Position numbers and translations under genes: made by a program. From Winslowiella toletana (GTDB lineage: Bacteria; Pseudomonadota; Gammaproteobacteria; Enterobacterales; Enterobacteriaceae): DNA of 64,000 nt. Shown here in pieces: positions 50,618 through 58,535 of this stretch; the stretch's first letter is position 1; the number at the start of each line of letters is the position of its first letter. The DNA lies in assembly GCF_017875465.1 (NCBI RefSeq), contig NZ_JAGGMQ010000001.1, positions 930,001-994,000 on the forward strand, read 5' to 3'. The notes beneath the pieces are model-generated. The model ran no database searches. It was given only the letters and a program-made list of their open reading frames with translations, and was not told where the DNA came from.

Positions 50618-50866
50618 CGGGGAGAGAGTCACACTAACAATGAAGATCAGAATAGTAACATAAGCAATGGTTAGTTAGCAGCCTCAGCATCCATCTCCAT
50701 AAGCATTGCAGGGCCATTTAATGCTTAATTATGCCGTTTTTGCTGAAAAAATCGCCAAAGTTAAAGCTTTGTTACCTTTCTTATAGTTTGACGTTACATT
50801 TCTTCAGCCCGGTAAAAAACCGCTACGCTTAACACAGACTATTTCAGGTTATTTCCGGGGAAAATC

Positions 50867-51790
50867 ATGGCGGCAGATAAAAACAACGATCAGGAAGTTG
50901 AAAGTGAAGAGCACGAACAGGGAAAAGAGATCGAGGTAGATGAAGAGGCACTGCCCTCCGCAGCGGCGGCGGTGCATGAGCAGATTCGACAGGACGGGGA
51001 AAAAGAGCTGGAACGCGACAGCATGGCGCTGTTGTGGTCAGCGATTGCCGCCGGATTATCGATGGGCGCGTCGCTGATGGCGAAAGGTATTTTTCAGGTA
51101 CATCTTGCCGGTGTGCCGGGCGGTTTTCTGCTGGAGAATCTCGGCTACACCTTTGGCTTTGTTATTGTGATTATGGCGCGTCAGCAGCTCTTTACCGAAA
51201 ATACCGTTACGGCGGTATTGCCGATTATGCATAAACCGACCGGCAGTAACTTTCTGCTGCTGTTCCGGCTATGGGGCATTGTGCTGGCAGGCAATCTGGT
51301 GGGCACCGGCCTCGGCGCGCTGGCCTTTAATCATATGCCCATCTTTGATGAAGCCACGCGTGCCGCCTTTACTCATATCAGTGAAAAAGTGATGGAAAAC
51401 AGTCCGGGGGAGATGTTTGCCAATGCGGTAATTTCCGGCTGGATTATCGCCACTATGGTGTGGATGTTTCCCTCCGCCGGTTCGGCGAAAATTATCGTGA
51501 TTATTATGATGACCTGGCTGGTGGCGTTGGGAGATTTAGCGCATATCGTGGTGGGATCGGTGGAGGTGCTGTATCTGGTGTTTAGCGGCGCCATCAGCTG
51601 GCATCAATTCTTCTGGCCGTTTGCGCTGCCGACGCTGGCGGGTAATATCATTGGCGGCACCTTTATCTTCGCCCTGATTAGTCATGCGCAGATCCGCAAT
51701 GAAATTAGCCTGAAAGCGAAGGCAGAGGCGGCCGCGAAGAAGAAACAGGCCGCTGGTAACGAGAAGAACGCGGAAAATAGTCAGTCGTAA
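50867..51790 (+). CDS. yfdC: formate/nitrite transporter family protein YfdC
   Basis: The 307-residue protein has an acidic N-terminal extension (many Glu and Asp, about 1-40) followed by the FNT fold with six helices. Related motifs are GFVIVIMARQQLFTENTVTAVLP and GVLAGNLVGTGLGAL-like ending LVGTGLGALAFNHMP. The C-terminus is Lys/Ala rich. YfdC is the divergent FNT member of E. coli with unknown substrate. It lies directly upstream of the tRNA-Arg gene, as in E. coli (yfdC near argW). Confidence 0.9.
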   Translation: MAADKNNDQEVESEEHEQGKEIEVDEEALPSAAAAVHEQIRQDGEKELERDSMALLWSAIAAGLSMGASLMAKGIFQVHLAGVPGGFLLENLGYTFGFVIVIMARQQLFTENTVTAVLPIMHKPTGSNFLLLFRLWGIVLAGNLVGTGLGALAFNHMPIFDEATRAAFTHISEKVMENSPGEMFANAVISGWIIATMVWMFPSAGSAKIIVIIMMTWLVALGDLAHIVVGSVEVLYLVFSGAISWHQFFWPFALPTLAGNIIGGTFIFALISHAQIRNEISLKAKAEAAAKKKQAAGNEKNAENSQS

Positions 51791-51825
51791 TTGCTGACAG
51801 AATGAGCAAACAGGCGGGTAAGTGG

Positions 51826-51854
51826 TTAATCTGCGTGTAAAAACGCGCTATACT
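51826..51854 (+). promoter_or_regulatory. probable promoter of the tRNA-Arg gene
   Basis: A -10 box TATACT (51849-51854) lies 12 bp before the mature tRNA, with a TTAATC -35-like hexamer at 51826-51831 (17-bp spacing). A C+G-rich discriminator (CCCCCGCC) follows, typical of stringently controlled stable RNA promoters. Confidence 0.6.
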
Positions 51855-51865
51855 CCCCCGCCTTG

Positions 51866-51940
51866 GTCCCCTTAGTTAAATGGATATAACGAGCCCCTCC
51901 TAAGGGCTAGTTGCAGGTTCGATTCCTGCAGGGGACACCA
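51866..51940 (+). tRNA. argW: tRNA-Arg (CCU anticodon)
   Basis: A 75-nt cloverleaf runs from the acceptor arm GTCCCCT to AGGGGAC with discriminator A and an encoded CCA. The anticodon arm is AGCCC-CTCCTAA-GGGCT, with the anticodon CCT at 51899-51901 (reads AGG). The T arm GCAGGTTCGATTCCTGC is intact. The sequence is very close to E. coli argW, a common phage integration target. The gene is complete and should be functional although phage-related DNA follows. Confidence 0.97.
51917..51940. other. candidate attachment site half (tRNA 3' end)
   Basis: Phages and islands that target argW recombine within the 3' half of the tRNA and rebuild it. Phage tail genes begin about 300 bp downstream here, so this 3' end is the likely att core. 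The second copy expected at the far end is outside the window, so this is inference from context. Confidence 0.4.
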
Positions 51941-52243
51941 TGTTCGAGTAACCGCGCATTGCCCACCGTCACCAAAACCCTCTTAACTGAAGCACTCATG
52001 CGAAATCATTGTTACCCGAGATTGCCCGGAAGTAAGCCTAACGAAGACTCGCACTAAACAGTCTCAGGACAGAATGAAACTCCTGATTGAGCTGCGTAAA
52101 GCTCATTCATCACACTTCAAAATATATATACAGTATTATTAATTAATATGATCGTTTAAATGGCTTGTTGCGGCAGGTCGGTAGGAGATTGAATGGCAGG
52201 AATATTTATTTGATGGAAGTGCCCGGCGTTACCGGGCTATGAA
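51941..52243. other. 303-bp gap between tRNA-Arg and the first tail gene
   Basis: No gene and no integrase is found. The middle is A+T rich (TATATATA and TTAATTAATATG near 52124-52151). A short hairpin GCCCGG-CGTTA-CCGGGC (52221-52237) lies 6 bp after the minus-strand stop at 52244 and may end the tail transcript, though a strong U-tract is absent. Confidence 0.55.
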
Positions 52244-52465
52244 TTATGCGGCTGGAGAGGCAGGCCATGCAGGAGGGTTTTCAGCAGAAACTATAGATGT
52301 GTTAACAGCAGACAGGGCGTCACTATAATCCAGCCAGGCGTTAAGTGATTTGGTTTCTGCGTCAGTTAACTTCCTGTCCATCAATAACTTAGTCTGCCAT
52401 ACAGCAATCGAATTGGCTACGTTGTCCAGTTGATACTTTTTATCTGCCTCAGCACGGGCAATCAT
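52244..52465 (-). CDS. tail fibre assembly protein, C-terminal part
   Basis: The 73-residue frame MIARAEADKKYQLDNVANSI leads to LNAWLDYSDALSAVNTSIV and a Trp/Pro-rich end, the typical C-terminal half of Tfa-type tail fibre chaperones. Such proteins are normally about 150-200 residues with an N-terminal part. That part lies in the preceding, 4-bp-overlapping frame. Insertion of one A in the GAAAC run at about 52481-52484 would join the two frames (reading ...VVENSDEEMIARAEA). It is thus probably half of a frameshifted gene, or two coupled genes. Confidence 0.6.
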   Translation of the reverse strand: MIARAEADKKYQLDNVANSIAVWQTKLLMDRKLTDAETKSLNAWLDYSDALSAVNTSIVSAENPPAWPASPAA

Positions 52466-52668
52466 TTCTTCATCAGAGTTTCAACAACGGGAGGGGGTGA
52501 AAAAACACCTTCATTAAAAGTGTCTCCAATCTGACATAGCTGATTTCCACAAAAAATAGCCTCGAATCCATCACCGGGGAACCATTCAGGCTGCGCATCT
52601 TTATCCCACAAGACGGTATTAACTACATTATTTTCGCTGTTAATTACTGCAAAAGCTTCTACTGACAT
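52462..52668 (-). CDS. tail fibre assembly protein, N-terminal part
   Basis: The 68-residue frame MSVEAFAVINSENNVVNTVL continues with WFPGDGFEAIFCGNQLCQIG and FNEGVFSPPP. This resembles the N-terminal region of phage tail fibre assembly proteins, which have VNxVLW, IGxxF and FxPP elements. It ends in LMKK before a TGA that overlaps the start of the next frame. It follows the tail fibre gene at once. Together with the next frame it would make a normal-sized fibre chaperone of about 146 residues. Confidence 0.6.
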   Translation of the reverse strand: MSVEAFAVINSENNVVNTVLWDKDAQPEWFPGDGFEAIFCGNQLCQIGDTFNEGVFSPPPVVETLMKK

Positions 52669-53690
52669 TATGCATACTCCTCTATAATAACCACTCCCGC
52701 AGTCCCAGCTACGCCTGAGTTTGCAGCCAGGCCTGGGCCAATAGAAATTCCGCTGGCACCTGAACCATAACCTGTACCTAAACTCGGCGCTGGCGGAAAT
52801 CCTTGACCAAATCCTCCCGCCCCAACCAATGAATTACCGCCGGATCCTGCAATGACGTTTCCTGACGGGAAAATAAATGCATACCCGCCTGGTGTACCGC
52901 GCACATTTAAAATTGTCCCGCCAGTTGCAATAGCACCCGGTGCGGCATTTCCTGTCACCGCAGTACTACCACTTGCTATTGCTGGCACACCTGCTGACCC
53001 CGAACCGCCTGGAGCGGTGATAAGCGAACCAAAAATTGTCGCGCCTCCTGTACCTCCTGGGTTATTACCAGCTGCACCAGCGCCTCCTGCGCTGCCGATG
53101 GTACATAAAACAGGAGCAGATACCGAGTAAAAACCCACTGCCGAACTACCGCCCGCTCCGCCGCCAGATGCACAGTACTGAGTAGATGATGTAGCTGCCA
53201 CGCCGCCGCTACCTCCGCCGCCACCGACTGCCGTTACTTTAATTTTTTTGGTTCCTGTAGTTGGTGTATAAGTACCTGATGAGGTAATCACAGCAATATT
53301 TAAAAGCCTTCCAGAATAGCCAGATGTATCGGCTAACCCGAGATTTATACAGGCCGCGCTCTTTGCTGCTGCACTCGAAAACTCAGAGAGATTATTCGTT
53401 TTTTGCAGGAAATCATTCGCTGAATTTGCCTTAAGAGCCGTGATAAAATTAGCTAATAGTGTGGTTGCACTCCCATTATCAAGAACATCAACACCTGCTT
53501 TATCTGAAATAAATTGCGCCAATACAGAAGCAACAAATGTCGACTGCCGAAGTGCTTTATTGATTTGCGCTGAGGATGCTTTACCAGCTTGAAAACCAGT
53601 AACAAGCGCTGCCAGCGCTTCATAATCCGTCTGTGAAATGACGTTTGCACCTGAGCCAATAGCAAAGGGTTTTATATTGTTTACAGCCAT
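52668..53690 (-). CDS. tail fibre with glycine-rich receptor-binding tip
   Basis: The 340-residue protein starts MAVNNIKPFAIGSGANVISQ, common at the N-terminus of tail fibres (baseplate attachment). A helical and repeat region follows to about 130. The C-terminus (about 140-340) is a glycine-rich domain with GGGGGSGG, GGAGGSS and many G-x-G turns, of the kind that forms polyglycine sandwiches at the tip of T-even-like adhesins. It would bind the target cell. ATG 53690 overlaps the preceding stop (TAATG); an earlier ATG at 53708 is less likely. Base composition is richer in A+T than in the neighbouring tail genes. Confidence 0.8.
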   Translation of the reverse strand: MAVNNIKPFAIGSGANVISQTDYEALAALVTGFQAGKASSAQINKALRQSTFVASVLAQFISDKAGVDVLDNGSATTLLANFITALKANSANDFLQKTNNLSEFSSAAAKSAACINLGLADTSGYSGRLLNIAVITSSGTYTPTTGTKKIKVTAVGGGGGSGGVAATSSTQYCASGGGAGGSSAVGFYSVSAPVLCTIGSAGGAGAAGNNPGGTGGATIFGSLITAPGGSGSAGVPAIASGSTAVTGNAAPGAIATGGTILNVRGTPGGYAFIFPSGNVIAGSGGNSLVGAGGFGQGFPPAPSLGTGYGSGASGISIGPGLAANSGVAGTAGVVIIEEYA

Positions 53691-54370
53691 TATAGTGTAT
53701 TCTCCCATGCACCAATATCGAATCCCGAGATGTACTCGTTATCCATATCAAAACCAAAAAATTTATTTCCTTCCGATGGTGTTTCAATGGAAGGGGTTTG
53801 AATATCTCCGGCCCACACACCCGCAGCCTTGACCGTTAAATATCCCTGTTTAATGGCAGCGATTAATTCCAGAGATACATCAGAAATATCGTTCTCAGGA
53901 AAGACCCAGACTGAAATGGTCATATCCTGATTATCAACAATCTGCATACGCAAATCGGAGCCGCTAAGCGCAGTGTCAAGAATCAGCGGCAGTGAGTCGT
54001 TACTGCCATCCCAGTTATTAATGGCGATTTTCGCCTTCAGAATAACGCGATAGGTTTCATCACTCAGGCTGGTATAACCGCTGTCAGGATCGTATGGTCC
54101 CTGCCATACCCCCTGGTCATAGCCGAGTCCATCGACATCCAGAGAAAAATAGACCCCGGCAATTGGCTGACTGACAACCCGGCTGCGCCCAATCCACTGC
54201 CCCAAAATATCCAGTTGCACACCGACGGCTTCATCAATATCAAAAGCAGTGATAAGGGATTTTGCCGTGGTTAAAGTGTCGGTCAGTGGCCGGGTGGAGA
54301 GATCGAGATGGTCAACAAACAGCGGTTTACCGCGGTGATAGTTGCTTATCAGGTCAGTATATTTGCTCAT
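53690..54370 (-). CDS. DUF2612-type baseplate/tail protein
   Basis: The 226-residue protein has the features of DUF2612 phage tail proteins: an N-terminal FVDHLDLSTRPL helix, AFDIDEAVGVQLDILGQWIG near residue 45 and the GLGYDQGVWQGPYDPDSGY motif near 80, followed by LSDETYRVILKAKIAINNWDG. These take the place of the gpI/YmfQ protein between baseplate J and the fibre and probably link fibre to baseplate. It overlaps the J gene by 4 bp. Confidence 0.78.
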   Translation of the reverse strand: MSKYTDLISNYHRGKPLFVDHLDLSTRPLTDTLTTAKSLITAFDIDEAVGVQLDILGQWIGRSRVVSQPIAGVYFSLDVDGLGYDQGVWQGPYDPDSGYTSLSDETYRVILKAKIAINNWDGSNDSLPLILDTALSGSDLRMQIVDNQDMTISVWVFPENDISDVSLELIAAIKQGYLTVKAAGVWAGDIQTPSIETPSEGNKFFGFDMDNEYISGFDIGAWENTL

Positions 54371-55566
54371 GAAGTCACCGTGAGGGTGATATTCGCAGTT
54401 GAGCAGGATGCTGACTGATTAAAGGCGATATCAATATTCGCTGCCGCGACGCTGGCGGCAGACTTACCGATACGCAGATCGGTAATATCGTAATAACGAC
54501 TCGCCCCGCCGCTTACCACCCCAAGATTTGCCGGTGACCAGAGCCGACTGAGCAGCACATCATCGCCAATCGCCAGCGAATTAATCCAGGCCGCCATCGC
54601 CGCTTTAATCTCTTCACCAACCTGCGAGGTATAACCGGTAAAAGCGCGCAGAGTCAGGATGATAAATACCGGTACGTCACTTGAGCGCGAGAAAGCGATG
54701 CTGTGCGGGTTGCCGTACAGATCGTTTACCATCACGGAGGTCGTGCCGAAAGTCGCGACCCCTTGCCCTTTTTTGCTGCGCAGCGTGCCGGCAATCGCTG
54801 TCGCATCGCCACCGTCGACAATCGCCGCAATGGAGTGCGCTGGTAACTGGTTGGCATCCATGCTGCTGGTATCGTTCTCGTAGAGCTTATGACGCGTGAC
54901 CCCGGCGATATTTGCCAGCGCGCCGTCAACCGCGTCAAACGGCGTCAGCGACGGCAATGCCACGCTCTGGGTTTGCCGTCGCCGCAATTCGGCATCAGTT
55001 TCCGCAGCGCTGCCAATAGTGGCAGCCGTCGCATTGCTGACCGATGTCCAGCCGCGTGTCGGGGTGTTGATTTGATTCACCGATCCAATAGCTGCCGCTA
55101 TGGCGCCGGATATGGCGCTGGTGGCGGTAATGGTCACCGATCCGCTGGTGCCAATCGTCACGCTGGCGGGCAGATTCCATACCACCCTATTGGCATCCAT
55201 GACCGAACCATCGACGATAGTGACGCCGATGGTTCCGCTTAGGGTGACATCTACCGTGGAATGGGTGGCGGCCTGACGGGTAATACCGTTAATTTTTACA
55301 TTACGACTCAGCGCGTCAGACATCGCCGTTGCAGGAGAGAATGAGTTATAGCAGGCAATAGCGCTGTTATTGGCATCGTGAATCGCCAGCGCCACCAGCG
55401 CCACCATCTGACCATCCTTGCTGTCTGGTTCGAGGTAAACATCGGTGCCGTAAATCTGCTGAAAATAACCGGTTATCGTAGTGAGTATTGTCTGATAATC
55501 GGGCGCACTTATCCCTGAGGCGGTCACCGTAGCGGAGAGCCCCAGCGTATCAAGATTGAGAGCCAT
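54367..55566 (-). CDS. baseplate J-like wedge protein
   Basis: The 399-residue protein matches the baseplate J family (Mu gp47/P2 gpJ-like): FQQIYGTDVYLEPDSKDGQMVALVALAIHDAN near residue 32-63, ETDAELRRRQTQSVALPS near 188 and a Ser/Thr/Gly-rich beta region. It forms the wedge ring of the contractile baseplate. Start overlaps the end of the W-like gene (TAATG). Confidence 0.85.
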   Translation of the reverse strand: MALNLDTLGLSATVTASGISAPDYQTILTTITGYFQQIYGTDVYLEPDSKDGQMVALVALAIHDANNSAIACYNSFSPATAMSDALSRNVKINGITRQAATHSTVDVTLSGTIGVTIVDGSVMDANRVVWNLPASVTIGTSGSVTITATSAISGAIAAAIGSVNQINTPTRGWTSVSNATAATIGSAAETDAELRRRQTQSVALPSLTPFDAVDGALANIAGVTRHKLYENDTSSMDANQLPAHSIAAIVDGGDATAIAGTLRSKKGQGVATFGTTSVMVNDLYGNPHSIAFSRSSDVPVFIILTLRAFTGYTSQVGEEIKAAMAAWINSLAIGDDVLLSRLWSPANLGVVSGGASRYYDITDLRIGKSAASVAAANIDIAFNQSASCSTANITLTVTS

Positions 55567-55919
55567 TATGCCTCGCTTGTGACGGTTGTCGTACCGTAGA
55601 GAGTGTCGATGGTGGCGCTAAATACCACCCGACGTGAGGAGCTATTAACCATGGTGTCGAAGGCAATGATGGCGTTGACGCCCGGCGTCTCCAGAATGCG
55701 CTGGCGGATCGCCAGGTTGTAGCTTTCCGCCTGCTGCTTACCCAGTACCGACTGCATCCAGGGTGTGCCAGCCGTGGTATCGAGAAACCACTGTCCGGAC
55801 CACAACAGAAAACGCGTTTTCACCGCCTGAGCCACACACTGAGGTGAGTTAATCAGCCAGCTGTTGTCACCCTGGCCAAAGCTGTAATCACCGGCTGCGT
55901 CTTCGCGTCGATATCTCAT
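55566..55919 (-). CDS. baseplate wedge protein (gpW/gp25-like)
   Basis: The 117-residue protein is small and acidic, with SPQCVAQAVKTRFLLWSGQWF followed by AIRQRILETPGVNAII, resembling the gp25/gpW lysozyme-like wedge family in size and place. Order spike-W-J-I is that of P2 and Mu type baseplates. Overlaps the spike gene by 4 bp. Confidence 0.7.
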   Translation of the reverse strand: MRYRREDAAGDYSFGQGDNSWLINSPQCVAQAVKTRFLLWSGQWFLDTTAGTPWMQSVLGKQQAESYNLAIRQRILETPGVNAIIAFDTMVNSSSRRVVFSATIDTLYGTTTVTSEA

Positions 55920-56572
55920 TGTGGCCCCCCGGTATTGCTGCCGCCGGATTGCACGCCACCATGGGTATGCCCGCTCTGACTGATACCGGCAGCAATCTGA
56001 TCGCCGCTGGAGGTGACAGATCCATTTACCTGCAGGTCGCCTTCGATGGTAACCAGCGCTGATTTGATCGTCACCCGCCCGCCCTGCGTCAGTTCGATAA
56101 AGCTGTTGCCGTCATCGGTTCTGACTTGCACGGCGCTGGTGCTGATATGGCTGATTTTCTCGGCCTGCGACTGCGGGCCAACCAACGCAAAAGCATCAGA
56201 GAGATCGTGCATGCGTGGATCAACCGGTTCCTGAATGCCGCCGTTCTGCCACCAGAAATCGATACAGCGATCGCTAAACAGCACCAGACACTCATCGCCT
56301 TTATTAACCGGAAAGGTCATCGTGCAACCGCCGCCGCGCGGGAAGACTACCGGCACATCCAGCAACAGCGGCAGTTCAGTGGACAACGTATTTCCCAGTT
56401 GATCAGGCGCTGAGCCTTTAATCGCCGGTTGCACGGTGCAGGTGACGGTTTCGGCATTAAACGACTGAATAATGCCGGGCAGTGACACCCGCATCATTGA
56501 GAAAACAGAGTTCGCCAGCGCGTCAAAGGATTGCTGTTGACCGCCAGCCGGTATTTGTAGGGAAACGGGCAT
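55916..56572 (-). CDS. baseplate spike protein (Gp138 N-terminal/gpV-like)
   Basis: The 218-residue product has an OB-like domain (SFDALANSVFSMMRVSLPGIIQSF near 14-37; VVFPRGGGCTMTFPVNKGDE near 80) and a C-terminal triple-beta-like region ending in HTHGGVQSGGSNTGGPQ. It should form the trimeric needle that pierces the outer membrane. The His-rich HTHGG end may bind a metal at the tip, by analogy with P2 gpV. ATG 56572 has a GGAGG site; the 19-codon upstream extension crosses the terminator hairpin. Confidence 0.8.
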   Translation of the reverse strand: MPVSLQIPAGGQQQSFDALANSVFSMMRVSLPGIIQSFNAETVTCTVQPAIKGSAPDQLGNTLSTELPLLLDVPVVFPRGGGCTMTFPVNKGDECLVLFSDRCIDFWWQNGGIQEPVDPRMHDLSDAFALVGPQSQAEKISHISTSAVQVRTDDGNSFIELTQGGRVTIKSALVTIEGDLQVNGSVTSSGDQIAAGISQSGHTHGGVQSGGSNTGGPQ

Positions 56573-56583
56573 ATTTCCTCCAA

Positions 56584-56605
56584 TAAAAAACCCGCCGCAG
56601 CGGGT
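56584..56605 (-). terminator. rho-independent terminator inside the tail operon
   Basis: On the minus strand ACCCGC-TGCG-GCGGGT (56605-56590) is followed by TTTTTTAT. This is a complete terminator shape lying between the hub gene and the spike gene, directly upstream of the spike Shine-Dalgarno. It could reduce downstream transcription or be bypassed by phage antitermination. Confidence 0.75.
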
Positions 56606-56643
56606 CAGTGAATAATATCGGTAACGCAATAATGACGATTTGA

Positions 56644-57663
56644 TTAGCTGGCTGCTGGCTGATTAGCGCTGCTGGTTTGCGCTTCCGCCACGCCACGGGC
56701 GCGACAGACCAGGCTCATCTTCCAGTCATTACCGCGGGTATCACCGTTATAAGTGATGGCATCAACGATATAGACGCCATCTGCCGCGACGGCGCGTGGC
56801 TGTTGTTCAGCGCCGCTAACCGTGGAATTACCGTTGCTCTGCGTTTCCCGCAATCGGGGACCTTGCTTTCTGATATCACTGTCATCAAGAGCGGTGCGAT
56901 AAACCGATTCCTGACGAATCTCAACCAGACCGTTGACCCGGATATTGGGGTTAATCAGGCATTCGGCGTTAACGCCTCCCGTCATGGTCTGTTTTGGCAT
57001 ACCGATTAAGCCGCTGCCGCGATTAAGGATAATGGCTTCATAGATATATTTATCGGTGGATACCAGCTGTACCTGACCATCAACAAACTGCCAGCTGGCG
57101 TGACACTGCGCAGCGATATTATTCATTGCATCGCGTGACATACCATAAAGCGCCCTTCCGCGCGGAAATATCGTCTCCGGCATGCTACTGAAAATACCAG
57201 CGGTGACGCCAAAAGGATTAAAAGAGCGCATTGTCAGCTGACCGACATCGGCCAGCTTATAACCCGCAGCAATCGAGCTATTTACGTGGGCATAATTAAA
57301 GGCGTTAAGGCCGTCAATCGCCTGAATCAGAATATAGGTATCCGTGGGGTTATCGCGTCCGGTAATAGTAAAACGAATATCACCATTAAATATCTCGCCA
57401 AAATTCGCCCCAGACTCCCGGTTATTATCGTCAGATGGCAGGCCATTATAGCCAGCAATAATCTTTATTTTGTCAAACTGATTACCGAGTATGCTGTTAG
57501 CCGTATCGTCTGCCAGATTATAGATTTTTACCGTCGCCACCCGGGGCCAGGAGGATTTCACCCAGTCAACTTTAAAAGTCACCTTAAAGTCATCAAGACG
57601 GACCTGATTGCCGTTATTGCTTTGCAGCCACAGCTCAAAATGACGCATCCAGTTCTGGCTCAT
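56644..57663 (-). CDS. baseplate hub protein (gp27/gpD-like)
   Basis: The 339-residue protein starts MSQNWMRHFELWLQSNNGNQ and has KVTFKVDWVKSSWPRVATVKIYN near residue 27, typical of the tube-baseplate hub proteins that carry the spike. Its central FNYAHVNSSI region and C-terminal DAITYNGDTRGNDWKMSLVC fit the family, but no numbered match could be computed. ATG 57663 with GGAG upstream is preferred to GTG 57669. The upstream gene stops inside this start region. Confidence 0.7.
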   Translation of the reverse strand: MSQNWMRHFELWLQSNNGNQVRLDDFKVTFKVDWVKSSWPRVATVKIYNLADDTANSILGNQFDKIKIIAGYNGLPSDDNNRESGANFGEIFNGDIRFTITGRDNPTDTYILIQAIDGLNAFNYAHVNSSIAAGYKLADVGQLTMRSFNPFGVTAGIFSSMPETIFPRGRALYGMSRDAMNNIAAQCHASWQFVDGQVQLVSTDKYIYEAIILNRGSGLIGMPKQTMTGGVNAECLINPNIRVNGLVEIRQESVYRTALDDSDIRKQGPRLRETQSNGNSTVSGAEQQPRAVAADGVYIVDAITYNGDTRGNDWKMSLVCRARGVAEAQTSSANQPAAS

Positions 57664-57665
57664 AA

Positions 57666-57971
57666 TCACTCCGTGACCACATAGAGGTGGCTGTTGCTGC
57701 CGAGGTCAGTTTTCGTCGCATATTGCTGCGTATCAACGTCACTGAGGAAATAGAGTGAGAAGCCAAAGCCGAGTGAGTTGTATTGCGCCAGAAGATCGAC
57801 GCCCGACACTAACGGAATACCAGAAATAATCGCGGTTCCATCACTTTGTTGCAGATCCATTATCCAGCCAGCGTCATCACGCCATAACAGACGAATACGC
57901 CAGCTAAGATTACCGATTAGAATAGTGAACTGCTGATTATCGGGCGTAAGGGGGATTTCACCGTATTGCAT
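57666..57971 (-). CDS. baseplate plug-like protein
   Basis: The 101-residue protein (MQYGEIPLTPDNQQFTILIG) has features of the small cysteine-free baseplate plug proteins located between Dit-like and hub genes in contractile-tail phages: IGNLSWRIRLLWRDDAGWIM and IISGIPLVSGVDLLAQYN. It likely lies in the tube end. Position is the main support. TAA of the previous gene and this ATG are adjacent. Confidence 0.65.
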   Translation of the reverse strand: MQYGEIPLTPDNQQFTILIGNLSWRIRLLWRDDAGWIMDLQQSDGTAIISGIPLVSGVDLLAQYNSLGFGFSLYFLSDVDTQQYATKTDLGSNSHLYVVTE

Positions 57972-58535
57972 TTATCCTCCGGTTATCCGATTAGCCACCT
58001 GATTACCCGCTGGCCGGACTGATTTGGCGCCGCTGTTCTGCACCGACGCGGTACTGACACCGTTTTGCATATCAGCTTTCTCCGCCACATATTTTTTACG
58101 TACCGCCGAGATAATCACTTCACGCAGCGTGAGCGAGGCTTTCAGCACATTTTCGCTGTCTTTATCCGTAGTAACGTCTATTACGCGGATCAGCATATTG
58201 CGATAGATGCGCTTGCCGGTGACCACCTCAAACGGCTGGCAACTGCGCTGCAAATCGCGCAGCTGCTGGTAGGTCTCAGCTGGGCTTAAGCCGAGATGGT
58301 AGCCGCTGGAAGTGGTATCGTAAAAATCCAGCAGGGAGCCGCCAGCCGAAAATCCTACACTCATCACCAGTTCAGCGGGTTTCATATAAGCGTGATCGGC
58401 CACCGGTGCGCCAGTTTCAACCGGATGCTCGGTGATCTCCAGCGTGTCAGTATGTTTTTCAGAGATCACCACATCCGGGATGAGCAGCCCGATTTTCCGG
58501 TTCTGTTGCGAAAACAGCGTCGAAAGAATCTCCAT
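57972..58535 (-). CDS. Dit-like baseplate protein
   Basis: The 187-residue protein with LLIPDVVISEKHTDTLEITE near residue 17 and SYHLGLSPAETYQQLRDLQ-like GYHLGLSPAETYQQLRDLQ near 78 resembles the N-terminal domain of Dit-type hub proteins found after tape measures. The C-terminal tail is low-complexity and Asn/Ala/Gly-rich. It overlaps the end of the tape measure gene (TAATG). Confidence 0.65.
   Translation of the reverse strand: MEILSTLFSQQNRKIGLLIPDVVISEKHTDTLEITEHPVETGAPVADHAYMKPAELVMSVGFSAGGSLLDFYDTTSSGYHLGLSPAETYQQLRDLQRSCQPFEVVTGKRIYRNMLIRVIDVTTDKDSENVLKASLTLREVIISAVRKKYVAEKADMQNGVSTASVQNSGAKSVRPAGNQVANRITGG

Noticed and set aside
51941..52243. Possible integrase or excisionase next to the tRNA
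   Set aside because: No open frame of suitable size in the 303 bp; nothing resembling a tyrosine recombinase.
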